From positions 511,813 through 575,812 of the forward strand of contig NW_008246079.1 of the NCBI RefSeq assembly GCF_000281045.1: 64,000 bases of DNA, written 5' to 3'. How positions within the stretch are numbered: position 1 is the first letter of the stretch; every line of letters begins with the position of its first letter. Under the pieces are notes generated by a model. It had not been told where the DNA came from. It ran no database searches and saw nothing but the letters and a program-made list of their open reading frames with translations. A program made the position numbers and the translations under genes. This document shows positions 21,880 through 32,717 of the stretch, in pieces. This stretch comes from Saprolegnia diclina VS20 (lineage: Eukaryota > Oomycota > Saprolegniomycetes > Saprolegniales > Saprolegniaceae).

Positions 21880-24800
21880 ATGGCCGCGGCCGTGGGGAAG
21901 ATCGAGGTCGAGGACGAAGAGAGCATCCTCCGCCAGGACGACGACGACCATGGCTTCATAACCGCCAAGACATACATGTCGACGTCCGCCTCATGCTCAC
22001 CGATGGACGGCCTCTCGCCCAAATCGGACTCGCCCGAGGTCGACCAGGCGCCAACCTTACCCCATGTGCTCGACGTGGCGAGCCGCATGCAGCCGTTCCT
22101 ACGGCACGTCCGGTACGAATCCAAGGGACCTCTCTTTCTGGACCTGAGCTCCCGTCCACCACCTCATCTCGGCGCCGTCATCAAGTCGTTTCGGCCCACG
22201 AGTCATGGCGGCAAGAGCGAAGCCGAGAGGTCCGGGCTCGTCGCCGTCGGGGACATGGTCATTTCGCTCAACGCGATCGACTGCACGCAACTCCCGTTTG
22301 GCCAGATCATCAAGGAGGCGACGAACGCCAGTTTCCCGCTCACACTGACCATTTTACCGAAAGCGCACGTTCCCGACTTCTTCCCGACCGCTTCGCACAT
22401 CGACACGAGCAAGCACCGACGTAATAGCTCGCTCGGCGACCTCCCGTCCATGCCGTCGACACCGCCCGCTGGTGGCAGCTGGGCCGCCGCCGTTGGCACC
22501 AAGTTTGGTCAGATCTTTGATGGCCGCACAAAGCGGGCGTCGTTCGGCAACGATCCACTCGCAAAGCCGACCCACGAGAGCCCACGCCATGCGTCCTTCA
22601 CCGAGTCACCAAGTGGACCCGCTACAAGTGTTTCGTGGACGTCGCCTCCGCCACAGCCGACGGGGCAGCCACCGTCGCCGCCCCTCCAGGTACCTCCGTC
22701 TGCAGCAGTAGGTGCAACCTGTATACCACATAATGCAGGTGGACAGCAACTTTCAAACCAAATTCCGGACCTGGCAAGACTCGATTTCGCTGGAAAAAGT
22801 GAGCCGAACGTCCACGACGCTCCTCTCCAAGATGCTCCCGGGCAAGCGCCCGGACGAACGAGGTATCGTACTGGCGTAAGGACGTAGCTTACATTGGCGC
22901 GTAGATGAAGCGCTCTCGAGCCTCGTTCGTGGGATCTCGATCCAGCCCGAGACCGCAACCCCGGATGCAAGCGTCTACCACACCACGTTGTTGCGCGTCG
23001 TCGCCGCCTCCCGCGTGCTTTCGCCCCACGAAGACGAAGGCGACGTTCTCTTCCAGTGGTACCGGTCGACGTCGCCCACCGAGTGTTTGATTCTTCGCGG
23101 TGCGACGCACGAGCGCTACGAGCCGTCGCTGGACGATGCCGAGGCGCTGCTGTACGTGCAATGCCACGGCCAGCCGCGTCACGACGGCGCGTCACCGACG
23201 CGCGGCAAGGTTGCCGTCTATGGCCCTATCGTCCTCGGTCTCTTGCCACTCTCGCAATCGTCATCTCACATGCTCTGCAGACCCCTCGATCAAGGAGACG
23301 GTGCAAATGGTCGTCGAAGCTGGCTCGGGCTCCTTCTCGGTAGCCACTTTTTCTAGTTAGTTTGTCATTTTGATGCCGAATGACATAGGCGACGTTGGCA
23401 CACTCGGACACGGACAACAGCTTTCAACTCAAACTCAACCGAAATGGCCTCACGCTTCTCAAAATTGCCGAAGACGAGTGCGGCGTCGTCGTGCAAGCCG
23501 ACTACTCGGTCGAGACGCACATCTATCTGGACGCGGCAGACGCCCTAAGCTTTGTGCTGCGCTTCCAAGCCGGAGGCGACGTGATCGGTACACGCCCCAA
23601 CGAGTTGTGCGCGTTGGACATGGCGCACGTCGGCGCGATCCACCTCGTGGCGCAGACACCAGCGTCGCGCGATATCATTGCCCTGGCGCTGCGCACGTTC
23701 CGCAATGCGCTGCTGTCGACGGAGGCGGTCGCGTCGGTGCGGGCAACGGAAGCTCATTTTGCAGGCTCGCCGATGGAAAAGACTGTGTACGGGTCAACGT
23801 GTATGCATCGAGGATACCACCTGCACAATGCGTAGTCTTGAACATCTCATGGACGACGACGCTGAAGACGCAACGACCGAGTGTCATGACCCCGTGGTCA
23901 AGCCGACTCTCAAGCGCAGTGCGTCGACCAAGGCCGTCGATGACGCGGCGGTCATCGCCGACCTCCGCGTACGCGCTTTATTTCTCTTTCTCTGCCCCGA
24001 GAGAGGAAACGACGACATGTGGGTAGCGACAAGTCGCGTCGCAAGCGCTTGTGATCAAGGCCACGCAAAACGAGCGCAACTTGATGGCGATCGCGGTCGA
24101 GGTCCGAGACCGCAAGCTCGACGAAGCCAAAGCCGAGTCCACGCAGCTGCACAGTCGACTCGAGTCACTCGTCTCGGAGCTCTCGGCGGCTAAAATAGCC
24201 AACGAGCGCAGCAAAAAGGTGCGGATCAACTGCCGACTCTGGGCGTATGGTCTGTGGTTGTTTAGTTGGAAGCTACCACGCAGAGTCTCCGGGAGCTAAT
24301 GCGTGCGCTGGAAGCCAAGAAAAGCGCCGCCGACGTCGCGCTCGCTGCGGCCCACGACACTATACGTCAGCTGGAAAAGCAGCTCCAATGCGCCGACACG
24401 GATGCGCGCAAGGTACGGACGACTTGCTTTCTCATTTGGTGGGGACAGTGAGATGCTAGGTGCGCGCGGACTTGGTCGAGTTGCAGCAGCAGCACATGAA
24501 GCTCACCGAAGAGCGCAACGGGCTCAAGGCCAAAGCCACGGGTCTCGCGAACGAACTCAAGCGGCTCGTCAAGGTACGTAATGAATGCTCTTGGAGTGGC
24601 AACGACACGCAGCGTACTGCAGGGCGGGCGGTCGATTGCTGACATTGAGGCGCAGCTCAAGGACCGATCTCGGCTGCAAGTCGAGCTCTCGGTAGCCAAG
24701 GCCAATATCAAGCGGTATCAGGACGAAGCGACTGAGTTTGAAGATGCGCTCCAGTCGCAGACCAAGCGCCGGGGGCTTGGCGATGCGGTATGTATCTAGT

Positions 24801-25128
24801 GTTATCTAGTTCTGACCCGTGCGACCTCTTGGGTTAGGACATGACCCGTGTCCAGAGCCAGAACGCCGAGCTGCAGCGGCTCGTGACGCAGTTCTCGACG
24901 TCGCTGAGTGAAAAGGAAGCTGAGATTGCGCGCCTCCAGCGAGCCAACCACATGCTTCTGAGCAAACTGCCGACGCCCACCAAGCTCCAGCTCCAGCTGC
25001 AGAAATCCACGTCATTTCAGATGCAGCAACAACTGGTCTTTCACGACGATGACGAAGAAGACGACAGCGAGGACGAAGAAGACGACAGCGAGGACAAGGA
25101 TGACGAGGATGGCGAAGACGATGCCTAA
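21880..25128 (+). CDS. PDZ / AIR9-like domain / coiled-coil protein
   Basis: Eleven exons: 21880-22689, 22739-22862, 22905-23237, 23281-23339, 23389-23786, 23836-23968, 24027-24218, 24266-24412, 24460-24573, 24623-24787, 24838-25128; 921 residues. A PDZ-like domain is at about residues 70-165 (LGAVIKSF, GLVAVGDMVISLN). A Ser/Pro-rich linker follows. Residues about 340-425 read FQWYRS...LRGATHERYEPS.DD..LLYVQC...GPIVLDPS, the pattern of the A9 repeat of plant and protist AIR9 microtubule proteins. Residues 425-575 resemble the PH-like module at the end of AIR9 (DYSVETHIYLDAADALSFVLRF). Then about 290 residues of coiled coil and a tail of Asp/Glu repeats. A microtubule-linked scaffold role is inferred from the AIR9 likeness. 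Converges on ALG13 with 31 bp between stops. Confidence 0.6.
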
Positions 25129-25159
25129 GCACACACCTATAATGCTATCTATTGCCGCG

Positions 25160-25660
25160 TCACGTCGCATGGGGCCCGAGCATCATGTCGTCCACGAGGC
25201 GCGGAAACGCGTCTTCGTCGACCTGCGGGTAGGGCTCAATGTTGTCCCACTTCATGGTCGCCAGCAGCGTGGGCAGCTCGGCCAGTGCTGCCTGCAAGAG
25301 GTGGCGGCGGTCGGCGAGCGCGCTCGCGAGCTCCGTCTGGTGGTTGTCCATGAGCTGCGTGTTGGGCACGACGATGAGGTGCTTGCGCTCGTGGAGGACG
25401 TCCATGATGGTGCCCGCGCCCGCGTGGCTAATGACGAGCGACGCCGCCTCAATGTCGGCCTTGTACGCTGCGTTGTAGCGATAGCTCGTCACGCGGACCG
25501 GCGCCTCGATCGCCGACGGCTCGTAGCTGCCGCGCCCGATCTGGAAGACGACTTGCGTGTATCCAGCCGCCGCCAGCGTCGCGTACACGGCGGGCGTGTC
25601 GAGCGCCGCCACGAGCGCGTCAAAGGACGTGGTCCCGACGGTCACAAACACGCTCGGCAT
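25160..25660 (-). CDS. ALG13: UDP-GlcNAc transferase catalytic subunit ALG13
   Basis: Single exon of 166 residues started at MPSVFVTVGTTSFD, which is the normal family start; the frame is open 37 codons upstream but without conservation. The glycosyltransferase-28 C-terminal fold is clear: VTVGTT, QIGRGSYEP, DIEAASLVISHAGAGTIMDVL, and HLIVVPNTQLMDNHQTELA. ALG13 pairs with membrane-bound ALG14 at the ER to add the second GlcNAc to dolichol-PP-GlcNAc. Length matches the short, single-domain ALG13 of fungi and plants. Confidence 0.94.
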   Translation of the reverse strand: MPSVFVTVGTTSFDALVAALDTPAVYATLAAAGYTQVVFQIGRGSYEPSAIEAPVRVTSYRYNAAYKADIEAASLVISHAGAGTIMDVLHERKHLIVVPNTQLMDNHQTELASALADRRHLLQAALAELPTLLATMKWDNIEPYPQVDEDAFPRLVDDMMLGPHAT

Positions 25661-26114
25661 CGAAAAAATAGTGCCGCTGAAAACACGCAACTTTCCCACT
25701 CTCAACCCTGCGAAATGTACGAGCTCTTGCGATGCGTTGACTGCCGCTACATCGAGAAGACGCATCCCCACTTGGTCTTGCTAGCGTCGGAGACGAGGAG
25801 CTCCGGCAGATCTGTCGGCACCCACTAATCGTGCAACGCAGCCTGCAGTAGCCACGACCTTATGAGCTTCAGTCCACACGCGTTGAGACACGTCGATCCA
25901 TGCATGTCGGACAAGTTGTCTCCTGCTCGTACATTGTAGTCCCTGCTTCAGAGCCTCGAGTATTGTCGGGAGGGAACCCGTAGGCCACTCGCGTCACTCT
26001 AAATGCGTGCTCGAGTACAGCACCGTGGAGCAGCGCTCGAGTGATTCTAAGAGCTAGAGCTGGAGGCGCTTCGTCCATGTACTTTGATGTTTCATCGGAT
26101 CTCAGGAGCAGGTA

Positions 26115-26131
26115 TTTTTGGCGCGAAATTT
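26115..26131 (+). promoter_or_regulatory. E2F-like site
   Basis: TTTTTGGCGCGAAATTT matches the strong E2F/DP consensus TTTGGCGCGAAA in full. It lies 355 bp upstream of the CXC gene start. E2F use is inferred; the match itself is direct. Confidence 0.55.
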
Positions 26132-26396
26132 GGCTCGGAAGATGGCGACATTGCCGTATCAAGTCTCGCAGTGCAAGAAGCGGCGTGTCAGAGACACTGC
26201 GATCGGCAACGAGGCCAAGAGTGGGCCGTTGTACCCGAGCGTGTCATCCGCGGCGTGGCATCGCCCACGGCTTTTCGCGGGTCGTGCGCTCCATTTCAGC
26301 CAATCATACGCGATGGCCGTGAGTGGTTCCCGCTTCTTTTTGACCAATCGCGCGGCGTCCGGATACCGCTATACAAACATCAAGTGCGCGGCTACA

Positions 26397-26406
26397 TTTC
26401 CCGCGC
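26397..26406 (+). promoter_or_regulatory. E2F-like site
   Basis: TTTCCCGCGC, matching the E2F core TTTCCCGC, 80 bp upstream of the CXC gene start. A related TTTTCGCGGG occurs at 26272-26281. Confidence 0.5.
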
Positions 26407-26485
26407 GGCGACCTTCAACGTATTAAGTTGTAGAGGATGTGCACCTTGATTGGCGAGGTCAACTTTTAGATTGGCGCGGACGACG

Positions 26486-28501
26486 ATGGCCGAGACGACC
26501 GAGGTAGACTTCCTTGCCGACTGGCATGGCGCTGAGTCGCCGGCCGCCCGGCGCCATGCGCCTACGAAGGAGGCGACGACGCCCGCCGGCTACTCGCCCT
26601 CGAGCTTCTTCCGGTCGCCGTACAGCAGCAGCAGCAAGAAGGAGACGGAGAAGGGCCATACGACGCCAGTCCGGACGCGGAAGCGCAGCTGGATGGACGA
26701 CAAGCAGCAGCACGCCTCGGCCTACGTGTTGAGCCCGTTCTCGGACTGGAAGATCGACGACCACGAGAAGGGCCAATTCCGCTTTCTCATGTCGCCCATC
26801 AAGACCACCGAGCAGGACCACCAGAGCTTCTTCTCGTTTGCCCACTCACTACCGCCGATTGTCGACGTTAGCACACTCGACGAGGCCGCGTCGCCAGCGC
26901 TATCGACGCGCCTCGCGCCGCTCACGCCCGTCCTCATGGGCTCACTCACCAAGCTGTGCGCAATTTGCATGTGTCGTGATGCCCGCTCATGCAGCGCGTG
27001 TAGGATGCCGCCGTTCCGGCAAGACATGACGCCCGACACCGACACCGAGTGCCCTCGCGTCGCGCAGCGTCTCGACTTTGACTGCTCGCCATCCTCGGCC
27101 TTTGCGACGTCGTTTCCCAACTTTCAGGCGTCAACGAGCGCAACGCCGGGTCGTCTCCACCGCGCCGAGAGCACGCCCGGGTCCGCGACCGTCATCCAGC
27201 TCTCGAGCACACTAAGCACGCAGCAAAGCCTCAAGTCCATCAACGATTCCTTGTACGCGTATCCATTGTCGCGCCCACAAGACATAATGGGCGATGTAGG
27301 CGCAAGGAGAACAAGGCCGCGACCAAGAATGCCAAGGCCGTGCGTGCGCTGAGTGAAACCAGCCTGAGCTTGGGCCACAGCATGCGGCTTGCGGGCCCGA
27401 CGCCGCCCACGACCGCGCCACGCAAGCTCAAAGTCGTCTCGCGGGACATCGAGTCGGTCACGAAGCGCCTCGACATGAGCGACGACGTCGACGACGTCAA
27501 AGGCGAGGAGCCGGTCGTTGCGACAGTTGCAAAGAAGCTGCGGCTCTCGGCGCCGACCGTCCGCATCAAGCACGAAGTCCCAGTGCCCGTGGTCCCGCCA
27601 CCGACACTCGCCGTGACGCCCAAGAAGCGAAATCCGTGCAACTGCAAGAAGTCCAAGTGCCTCAAGCTCTACTGCGAGTGCTTTGCGTCCGGGGGCTTTT
27701 GCGACGAGAGCTGCAAGTGCGTCGGGTGCGCCAACACGCCGGCGTCCGAGCCGCTGCGCACCGAAGCCATCACGTTGACGCTCGAGCGCAACCCGAACGC
27801 GTTCCGGCCCAAGATCAAGAAGGAGGAGACGACGCCGATCCACCACAACGGGTGCCACTGCAAAAAATCGTTTTGCCAGAAAAAGTACTGCGAGTGTTTC
27901 CAGGCCGGTGTGCCCTGCGGCGACAACTGCAAGTGCATCGTACGCTTCTTCATACCCGAAGGCTGAGCTCACGTCACGTCTAGGACTGCAAGAACCAGCC
28001 GGGCGGCTGTGCACAGCATACGGCGGGTCGGTCCGCCGCCAAGCACAAAGCCGTGCCAGCGCTTCTGCGCCATGTGACAGCGCCCAAACCCGGCACCAAC
28101 ATGGTCCGAACGACGTCGGCGGTCACGCCCGTCAAGACACGGACGCCGCTCGTCGTCAAGCGGGCCACGAGTCTCGACCTCAAGACACCCAAAGACCTTG
28201 CGTTTAGCGCCAGCATTCTACGGGTATTGTATCAACTTGATACGTTGCGACGACTTAGAGTCGAGTGTAGGAGAAGTCGGGGACGCCGCTCAAAGCGCGA
28301 CGCGAGGCCAAGCTCGTGGTGTACCCTCTCTTTGGCGAAGACAAGCCGCCCGTGCGGAGAGACGTGGCGCTTCGGATCCTCGACTGCCTCACGCCCGCCG
28401 ACCTCTACAACGCAAGCATTGTCAACCGACTATGGAACGGCATGGCCATGAGCCAAGAGGTTTGGGACTACACGCAGCTCGAGCCCGACCCGTCGCGATA
28501 A
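26486..28501 (+). CDS. CXC (tesmin/TSO1/LIN54-type) domain protein with C-terminal F-box
   Basis: Five exons: 26486-26955, 27004-27252, 27300-27939, 27984-28223, 28271-28501; 609 residues. Two CXC repeats lie at about residues 349-385 ([17 protein letters not shown]) and 423-465 ([18 protein letters not shown]), the second completed across the intron by DCKNQPGG. This twin repeat binds CHR-type DNA in LIN54, TSO1 and tesmin. The N-terminus is disordered and Ser/Pro-rich. The last exon encodes an F-box-like helix set at about residues 559-597 ([22 protein letters not shown]). Intron 1 (26956-27003, 48 nt) keeps the frame whether or not it is spliced, so 16 residues are uncertain. The start is the first true ATG. 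Converges on the EDR2-like gene with 67 bp between stops. Confidence 0.85.
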
Positions 28502-28568
28502 TGTCAATAGGACGAGATAGAGACCATGTACATTGAGTGTAGCCATATCCTAGTAAAAATGTCCGCGG

Positions 28569-30832
28569 TTACTTTTGGAGCTTGGGGACCTTGATTGGGT
28601 TGTCGAGCGACACGTGCTGCAATCGCACTGTGCCGAGGATAGCTTCCGGGAGCTCTTCCTCCGTCTGCGCCTCGAGGAGGAACGCCATGTCGACAACGAG
28701 GATCTTGGTAACGCCCGTGACCATGCCGACGACCGTGTTGGCGACCGAGCTCGACGAAATGTCCAAGTCGACCTCAAAGTAGTTGTCGCCGCGGTGGTAC
28801 GGGCACTTGAGCTTGTTGCCGAGCAGCGTCGGCTTGGACCCGACGCTCTGCTTGATGATAAAGCTGCCTTCGACCACCGTCGGGATGAGCTTGAAGCGCG
28901 AGTTCCGGAACGCGTCGTCGCCGTCCAAAAAGTCGTTGAGGAGTTCGGAAAACGGCGTGTTTTCGGTAAAGATGTTGGCCGAGTCGGGCTGGTAGTAAAA
29001 GACCATGCTCAAATTGTTGGGGCTCGGGATGATCATGTTGACGACAAACGTAAAGCTCGTCGCGCTCTGCACGAGCGACCCGGGGCGCGACGCGACATGA
29101 TAGCGCTCCGACGCGACTTCGTACGAGAGGAGATCGACACCAACGAGGTGGAAGCGCGACGGCGCCGACGGCGTCTTCTTCTTATCGACAAGGTAGTTGG
29201 GCCCACGCACGGCAAAGAGGGACGCGTCCGGCTCGCCCCACATCTTTTCGGGCAGCGACGTCTTCCACTTCTTGACGCCGTTGACGAGGCCGGCCGCATC
29301 GACCGTCGTGGCGCCGAGCTCGCTGCGCCCGGCGGCCCCCGTCGACGCGGGCTCCGAGACGGTCACAATGGGCGTGATAAAGTCGTTCGTGTTCATTTCG
29401 TCGCGAATACCAACGATCGCGCGAAGCATCGGGACGACCATGTCGACGTCCATGCCGAGCTGGTGGTAGAGCGCGGCGCTGCCCTTCGGGTCGTACCGGA
29501 GGACGTACGTGACGAGCGACCGGACGCCGCCCGCGATGGCAGTCTTTTGCGGCGCAATGACAAAGCCACCGCCGAGGAGGTTGGCGCGCACATAGTTGTG
29601 GCGCACGCGGCACTCGGGGTGCGTCGTGCTCTGGTACATGACAAAGTACGAGCCGTCTTCCTCGCGGCGCCAGTAGCGCATGAGCACGAGGTCGCGCGGC
29701 TTCTGCCACATGGGCCAAATGTACACGGGGCGAAGCGTAATGTAAATGATGTCGGCGTGGTCGTCCATGGTCTGGATCACCTTCATCGACGCCACCGACG
29801 AGTCCCACCTTGTATGTGGCACATGAGCGATTTGGACAACGAGACATGTTGGTACCGCTGGTACCGCGACGGGTTCATGATGAGGCGGAAGACGTCCGTG
29901 GGCGAGCCGTGCACGACCTGGGAGACGCGCAAGCTCGGAATTTCAATGTACGACTTGGGCATGAGCGTGATGCCACACACCTACGCATGTGCATGAGATC
30001 ACAGAAAAGGTATGGACGTCAGCGTACAACGATGGCGCCGACAGCCGTGAGGATGCAGATGAGCATGTTGTGAATGAACGAGTACATGATGCTGAACGCG
30101 AGGACGGAGCTGATTGCAGACGCAAAGAGGAGGTTGTTGGCGAGCGTCGCGTGGTGTGCATACATGGATGCTGCCACTTGGTGGCCCAACGGGCACTCCT
30201 GCATGATGCGCAGCCCGTCCTCAACGCGCGCGAGCCACCATCCTAGGAGACAATATGAGACACGTCAAAGGGGTCTGTCAGCAATACCTTGCTCGGCCTT
30301 GGCGTTGTCTTCGTCGAGGTTGAAGAGCGAGATGTTTTCGTCCTCGGCGAGGAGCTTCGAGACGACTTCGGGGTTCGTGGCACCGAGGTCCGCCTCGTAC
30401 TTCATCGTGCGCACGTGCTTGAACATCTCCTTCACGCCCGAGATGGTCTGCTCGAGCGTCTTCTTCCACTCGTTCGCGAGCGCCTCCGTCTTGGCGCCGA
30501 GGTCGACAAACCGGTCCTTCTTGTAGCTCTTCTCGCCCGCTTCGACCGCAAACGTGATGCGGAACATCCACACCGGCTCATGGTGCTTGTGCTTCTCCTC
30601 CGAGTTGAAGACCTTGCCCACGACGCAGCCGTCCGTGAGCACATACGCGCCTCGCGGCGCGGGGTCGCCCCGCTTCTTGTAGTAGCGCAGGTTGTTGCCG
30701 TCGAGGATGAAATAGCGCTCCGCTACACACGGAAGCGCATGAGATGGAGCGTCTACCTAGCTCCATGCTCCATGAGGACGTACTCCAGATGATGTTCATG
30801 TGGTCGCGCCGCTTGGTGAGCCAGCCCTCCAT
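28569..30832 (-). CDS. EDR2-like protein: PH, TM pair, START, DUF1336
   Basis: Five exons in transcript order: 30832-30784, 30722-30288, 30242-30028, 29980-29856, 29808-28569; 687 residues. The start MEGWLTKRRDHMN opens a PH domain (residues about 1-115: RYFILDGNNLRYYKKRGD). Residues 192-232 form two closely spaced hydrophobic segments. A START domain runs from about 234 to 430 (WDSSVASMKVIQTMDDHADIIY). The EDR2 C-terminal domain (DUF1336) covers 463-687 (LFAVRGPNYLVDKKK...LVGVDLLSYE). PH-START-DUF1336 is the layout of plant EDR2, a lipid-binding negative regulator of cell death; here a lipid-transfer or sensing role is inferred. Intron 4 has two possible donors 14 nt apart; I chose the one giving 47 nt. 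Confidence 0.86.
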
Positions 30833-31398
30833 GGTCGTCGCCGCCGTCCTTGCCGCAGAAGCCGAGTCTAAAAATGTGACCAACGCAACTGATCTTGGTG
30901 AGCGACGACCTGCGAAACGCAATATCAGAACAAAGAGGGTATTACGTCATGCGCCACGCCAGCAAGTCACCGACTGCAGCTACCGACTACCAGCCTGCCC
31001 TGCTCTACTAGTAGTTGGTGAAGCACCTCTCTATTCACTGGTCTACTAAAGCCAACAATGCCCATACCGGTATCGTTGGAGTCGCTGCGAAGGTTGCCAC
31101 GACGGACTCGGAGGATGGAAGAGACAGGAGTGATCCCTTTTTTGCCCCTGGATGCTTCCGATATGCTTAGATAGCTGCAGCCAGATACACCGCTACTGCA
31201 GCGTGGACGTGTCTGGAGTGTGCCAGCATTGCACATGCCCCATCCCGCGGTACCTGACGTGTTGGGCCATGGCGCTTCATCCCAGTCAGTGGTTTGGGCG
31301 AATATTTGTGGTTATTGGTGGCTATTTGTGGCCACGGCGGCAATATCCGGCGCAGTACGGATAGTGTTCCCAACGTCAGCGACGCCACCGCCACCGCC
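30833..31398. promoter_or_regulatory. Divergent promoter region, EDR2-like gene and membrane-protein gene
   Basis: 566 bp between two divergent start codons. No gene or repeat recognised. The frame of the right-hand gene is open back to 31294, but the residues there show no pattern. Confidence 0.4.
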
Positions 31399-32577
31399 AT
31401 GCCAGGGATGATGACGAGAGGCCAGCGCCGGGCCTTGGGCATCGCGTCCCAGCCACAGTGGCCAGCGGACCGTGCCGACGCCTTGATGGACGAGCTCGAA
31501 GAGCTGATTGACCAAGATGCTACGTACTCGTCCGACGATGAAGACTCGACCGTGGACATGGACGCGGACGAGAGCAGCGACGACGAGAGCGACGATGGCG
31601 ATGTGGGCCTCTCTCCGCTGCAATGGGCCAACGACATTCCCGTGCCCAAGCCCGCGCGGTCGGCGGCGCGACGTACTGCAGACACGCGGTCCTGGCTGCG
31701 GCTCTTGCTCGAAAACGTGTTTTGGTCGACCATTGGCGGTGCGACGCTACTGCCGCTACTGCTGTACCGCTGCCTCTACGCACCGTATTGGCCGCTGCGG
31801 TGTCGATCTATCTTTTCGTTCCTCTGGACGGTCCTCCTCAACTGGGTTGCGCTCGGTCTGGTTGCGTCCCTGGCCTTTGCCAGCGCCTGCGACGCCCAAG
31901 GCTTCCTCGCAGGGCGTCTCTTCAAGTGGCCACCGAGCGTAGCCGCCATTGAGGCTTGTATCGCCGAACACAATGTCATGGAGCTCCTCGCGCCGTGCCT
32001 CGCCTCGCAGTCACTAGCGTGCTTGCCCCTCGACGGCGTGTCGCTAGCGTCGGTGTACACGCCACTGCTGCAAGCGCTGCTAGCGCTGCTCGTCCTGCTT
32101 TTGCTGGGCCTCCGCTTCTACTCGAGCCGTGTGAAAGCCATTCTCTTTCTCCTCTTTGCCGGCCACCACGGCTGGAAGAAGCTGGATGGGTTCACAGCGC
32201 GGTCGTCGTCGGCGTTGACAGGCCTCGAGCCGTCGTTTGCATATGCCAACGAGCCCATCTCGGTGCTCTTGGACGGCTACGGGCTGCACGAAGGCGCGTA
32301 CGTGGGCTGGATCCCGTACTGGGCGTGTGGCAAGGACCAGACGGCGTGTCCCGTCGAGTCTGTGACCCGGCTCCACCACGGCAGCGTCGCCGTGACGTTT
32401 GCGACGGTCGACGAGTACATCCCGTGCTACTATCGTGCCCCGGTGCACGAGAACCACGACGAGCTCCGCATGCAAAACCTCGCGTCGCACGTGTACACGT
32501 GCTTCCACGAGCTCCGTCTTGTGGTCAAGGACCGGAAGAGCCAGCCGGGGTGGTCGCTCCATGCCCACGAGTTATAA
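31399..32577 (+). CDS. Uncharacterised membrane protein with acidic N-terminus
   Basis: Intronless, 392 residues from the Met of MPGMMTRGQRR; the next Mets at +3 and +4 codons are equally possible. Residues about 35-75 are Asp/Glu/Ser-rich. At least four hydrophobic segments follow: about 102-120, 130-160, 205-220 and 222-240 (LLQALLALLVLLLLGLRFY). The C-terminal 150 residues are soluble-looking with a GWIPYW and CYYRAPVHE block. I recognise no family. Domains of this kind in oomycetes are often lineage-specific; that is inference. It converges on the kinesin gene with 140 bp between stops. Confidence 0.7.
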   Translation: MPGMMTRGQRRALGIASQPQWPADRADALMDELEELIDQDATYSSDDEDSTVDMDADESSDDESDDGDVGLSPLQWANDIPVPKPARSAARRTADTRSWLRLLLENVFWSTIGGATLLPLLLYRCLYAPYWPLRCRSIFSFLWTVLLNWVALGLVASLAFASACDAQGFLAGRLFKWPPSVAAIEACIAEHNVMELLAPCLASQSLACLPLDGVSLASVYTPLLQALLALLVLLLLGLRFYSSRVKAILFLLFAGHHGWKKLDGFTARSSSALTGLEPSFAYANEPISVLLDGYGLHEGAYVGWIPYWACGKDQTACPVESVTRLHHGSVAVTFATVDEYIPCYYRAPVHENHDELRMQNLASHVYTCFHELRLVVKDRKSQPGWSLHAHEL

Positions 32578-32717
32578 TTCTGTAATCTCTCCGTCTGCCC
32601 CTGTTCAAGTTGTTACGAATCTGAGTTTGGTACTCTCTCAACAACTCTGCCATAAGCAACGTTGAAGCGTCGCCAGCGTTAATTGGGTATATTGTACATA
32701 CTAGAGTCGACGTGGTC

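Larger units (their letters stand above)
25661..26485. promoter_or_regulatory. Divergent promoter region, ALG13 and the CXC gene
   Basis: This 825-bp region has no supported gene. Its right half is rich in promoter-like motifs: CCAAT/ATTGG at about 26299, 26343, 26448 and 26470, plus E2F-like elements at 26115-26131, 26272-26281 and 26397-26406. These are closer to the CXC gene than to ALG13. Confidence 0.5.

Noticed and set aside
26956-27003. Cys-rich peptide ([16 protein letters not shown]) as a zinc motif in the CXC protein
   Set aside because: The 48-nt stretch has a GTGCG donor, a GTGTAG end and normal intron length, so it is more likely an in-frame intron.
31294-31398. Longer N-terminus of the membrane protein starting MGEYLWLL
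   Set aside because: The extra 35 residues are not needed for any helix or domain and lie in the promoter-like stretch; the later ATG fits better.
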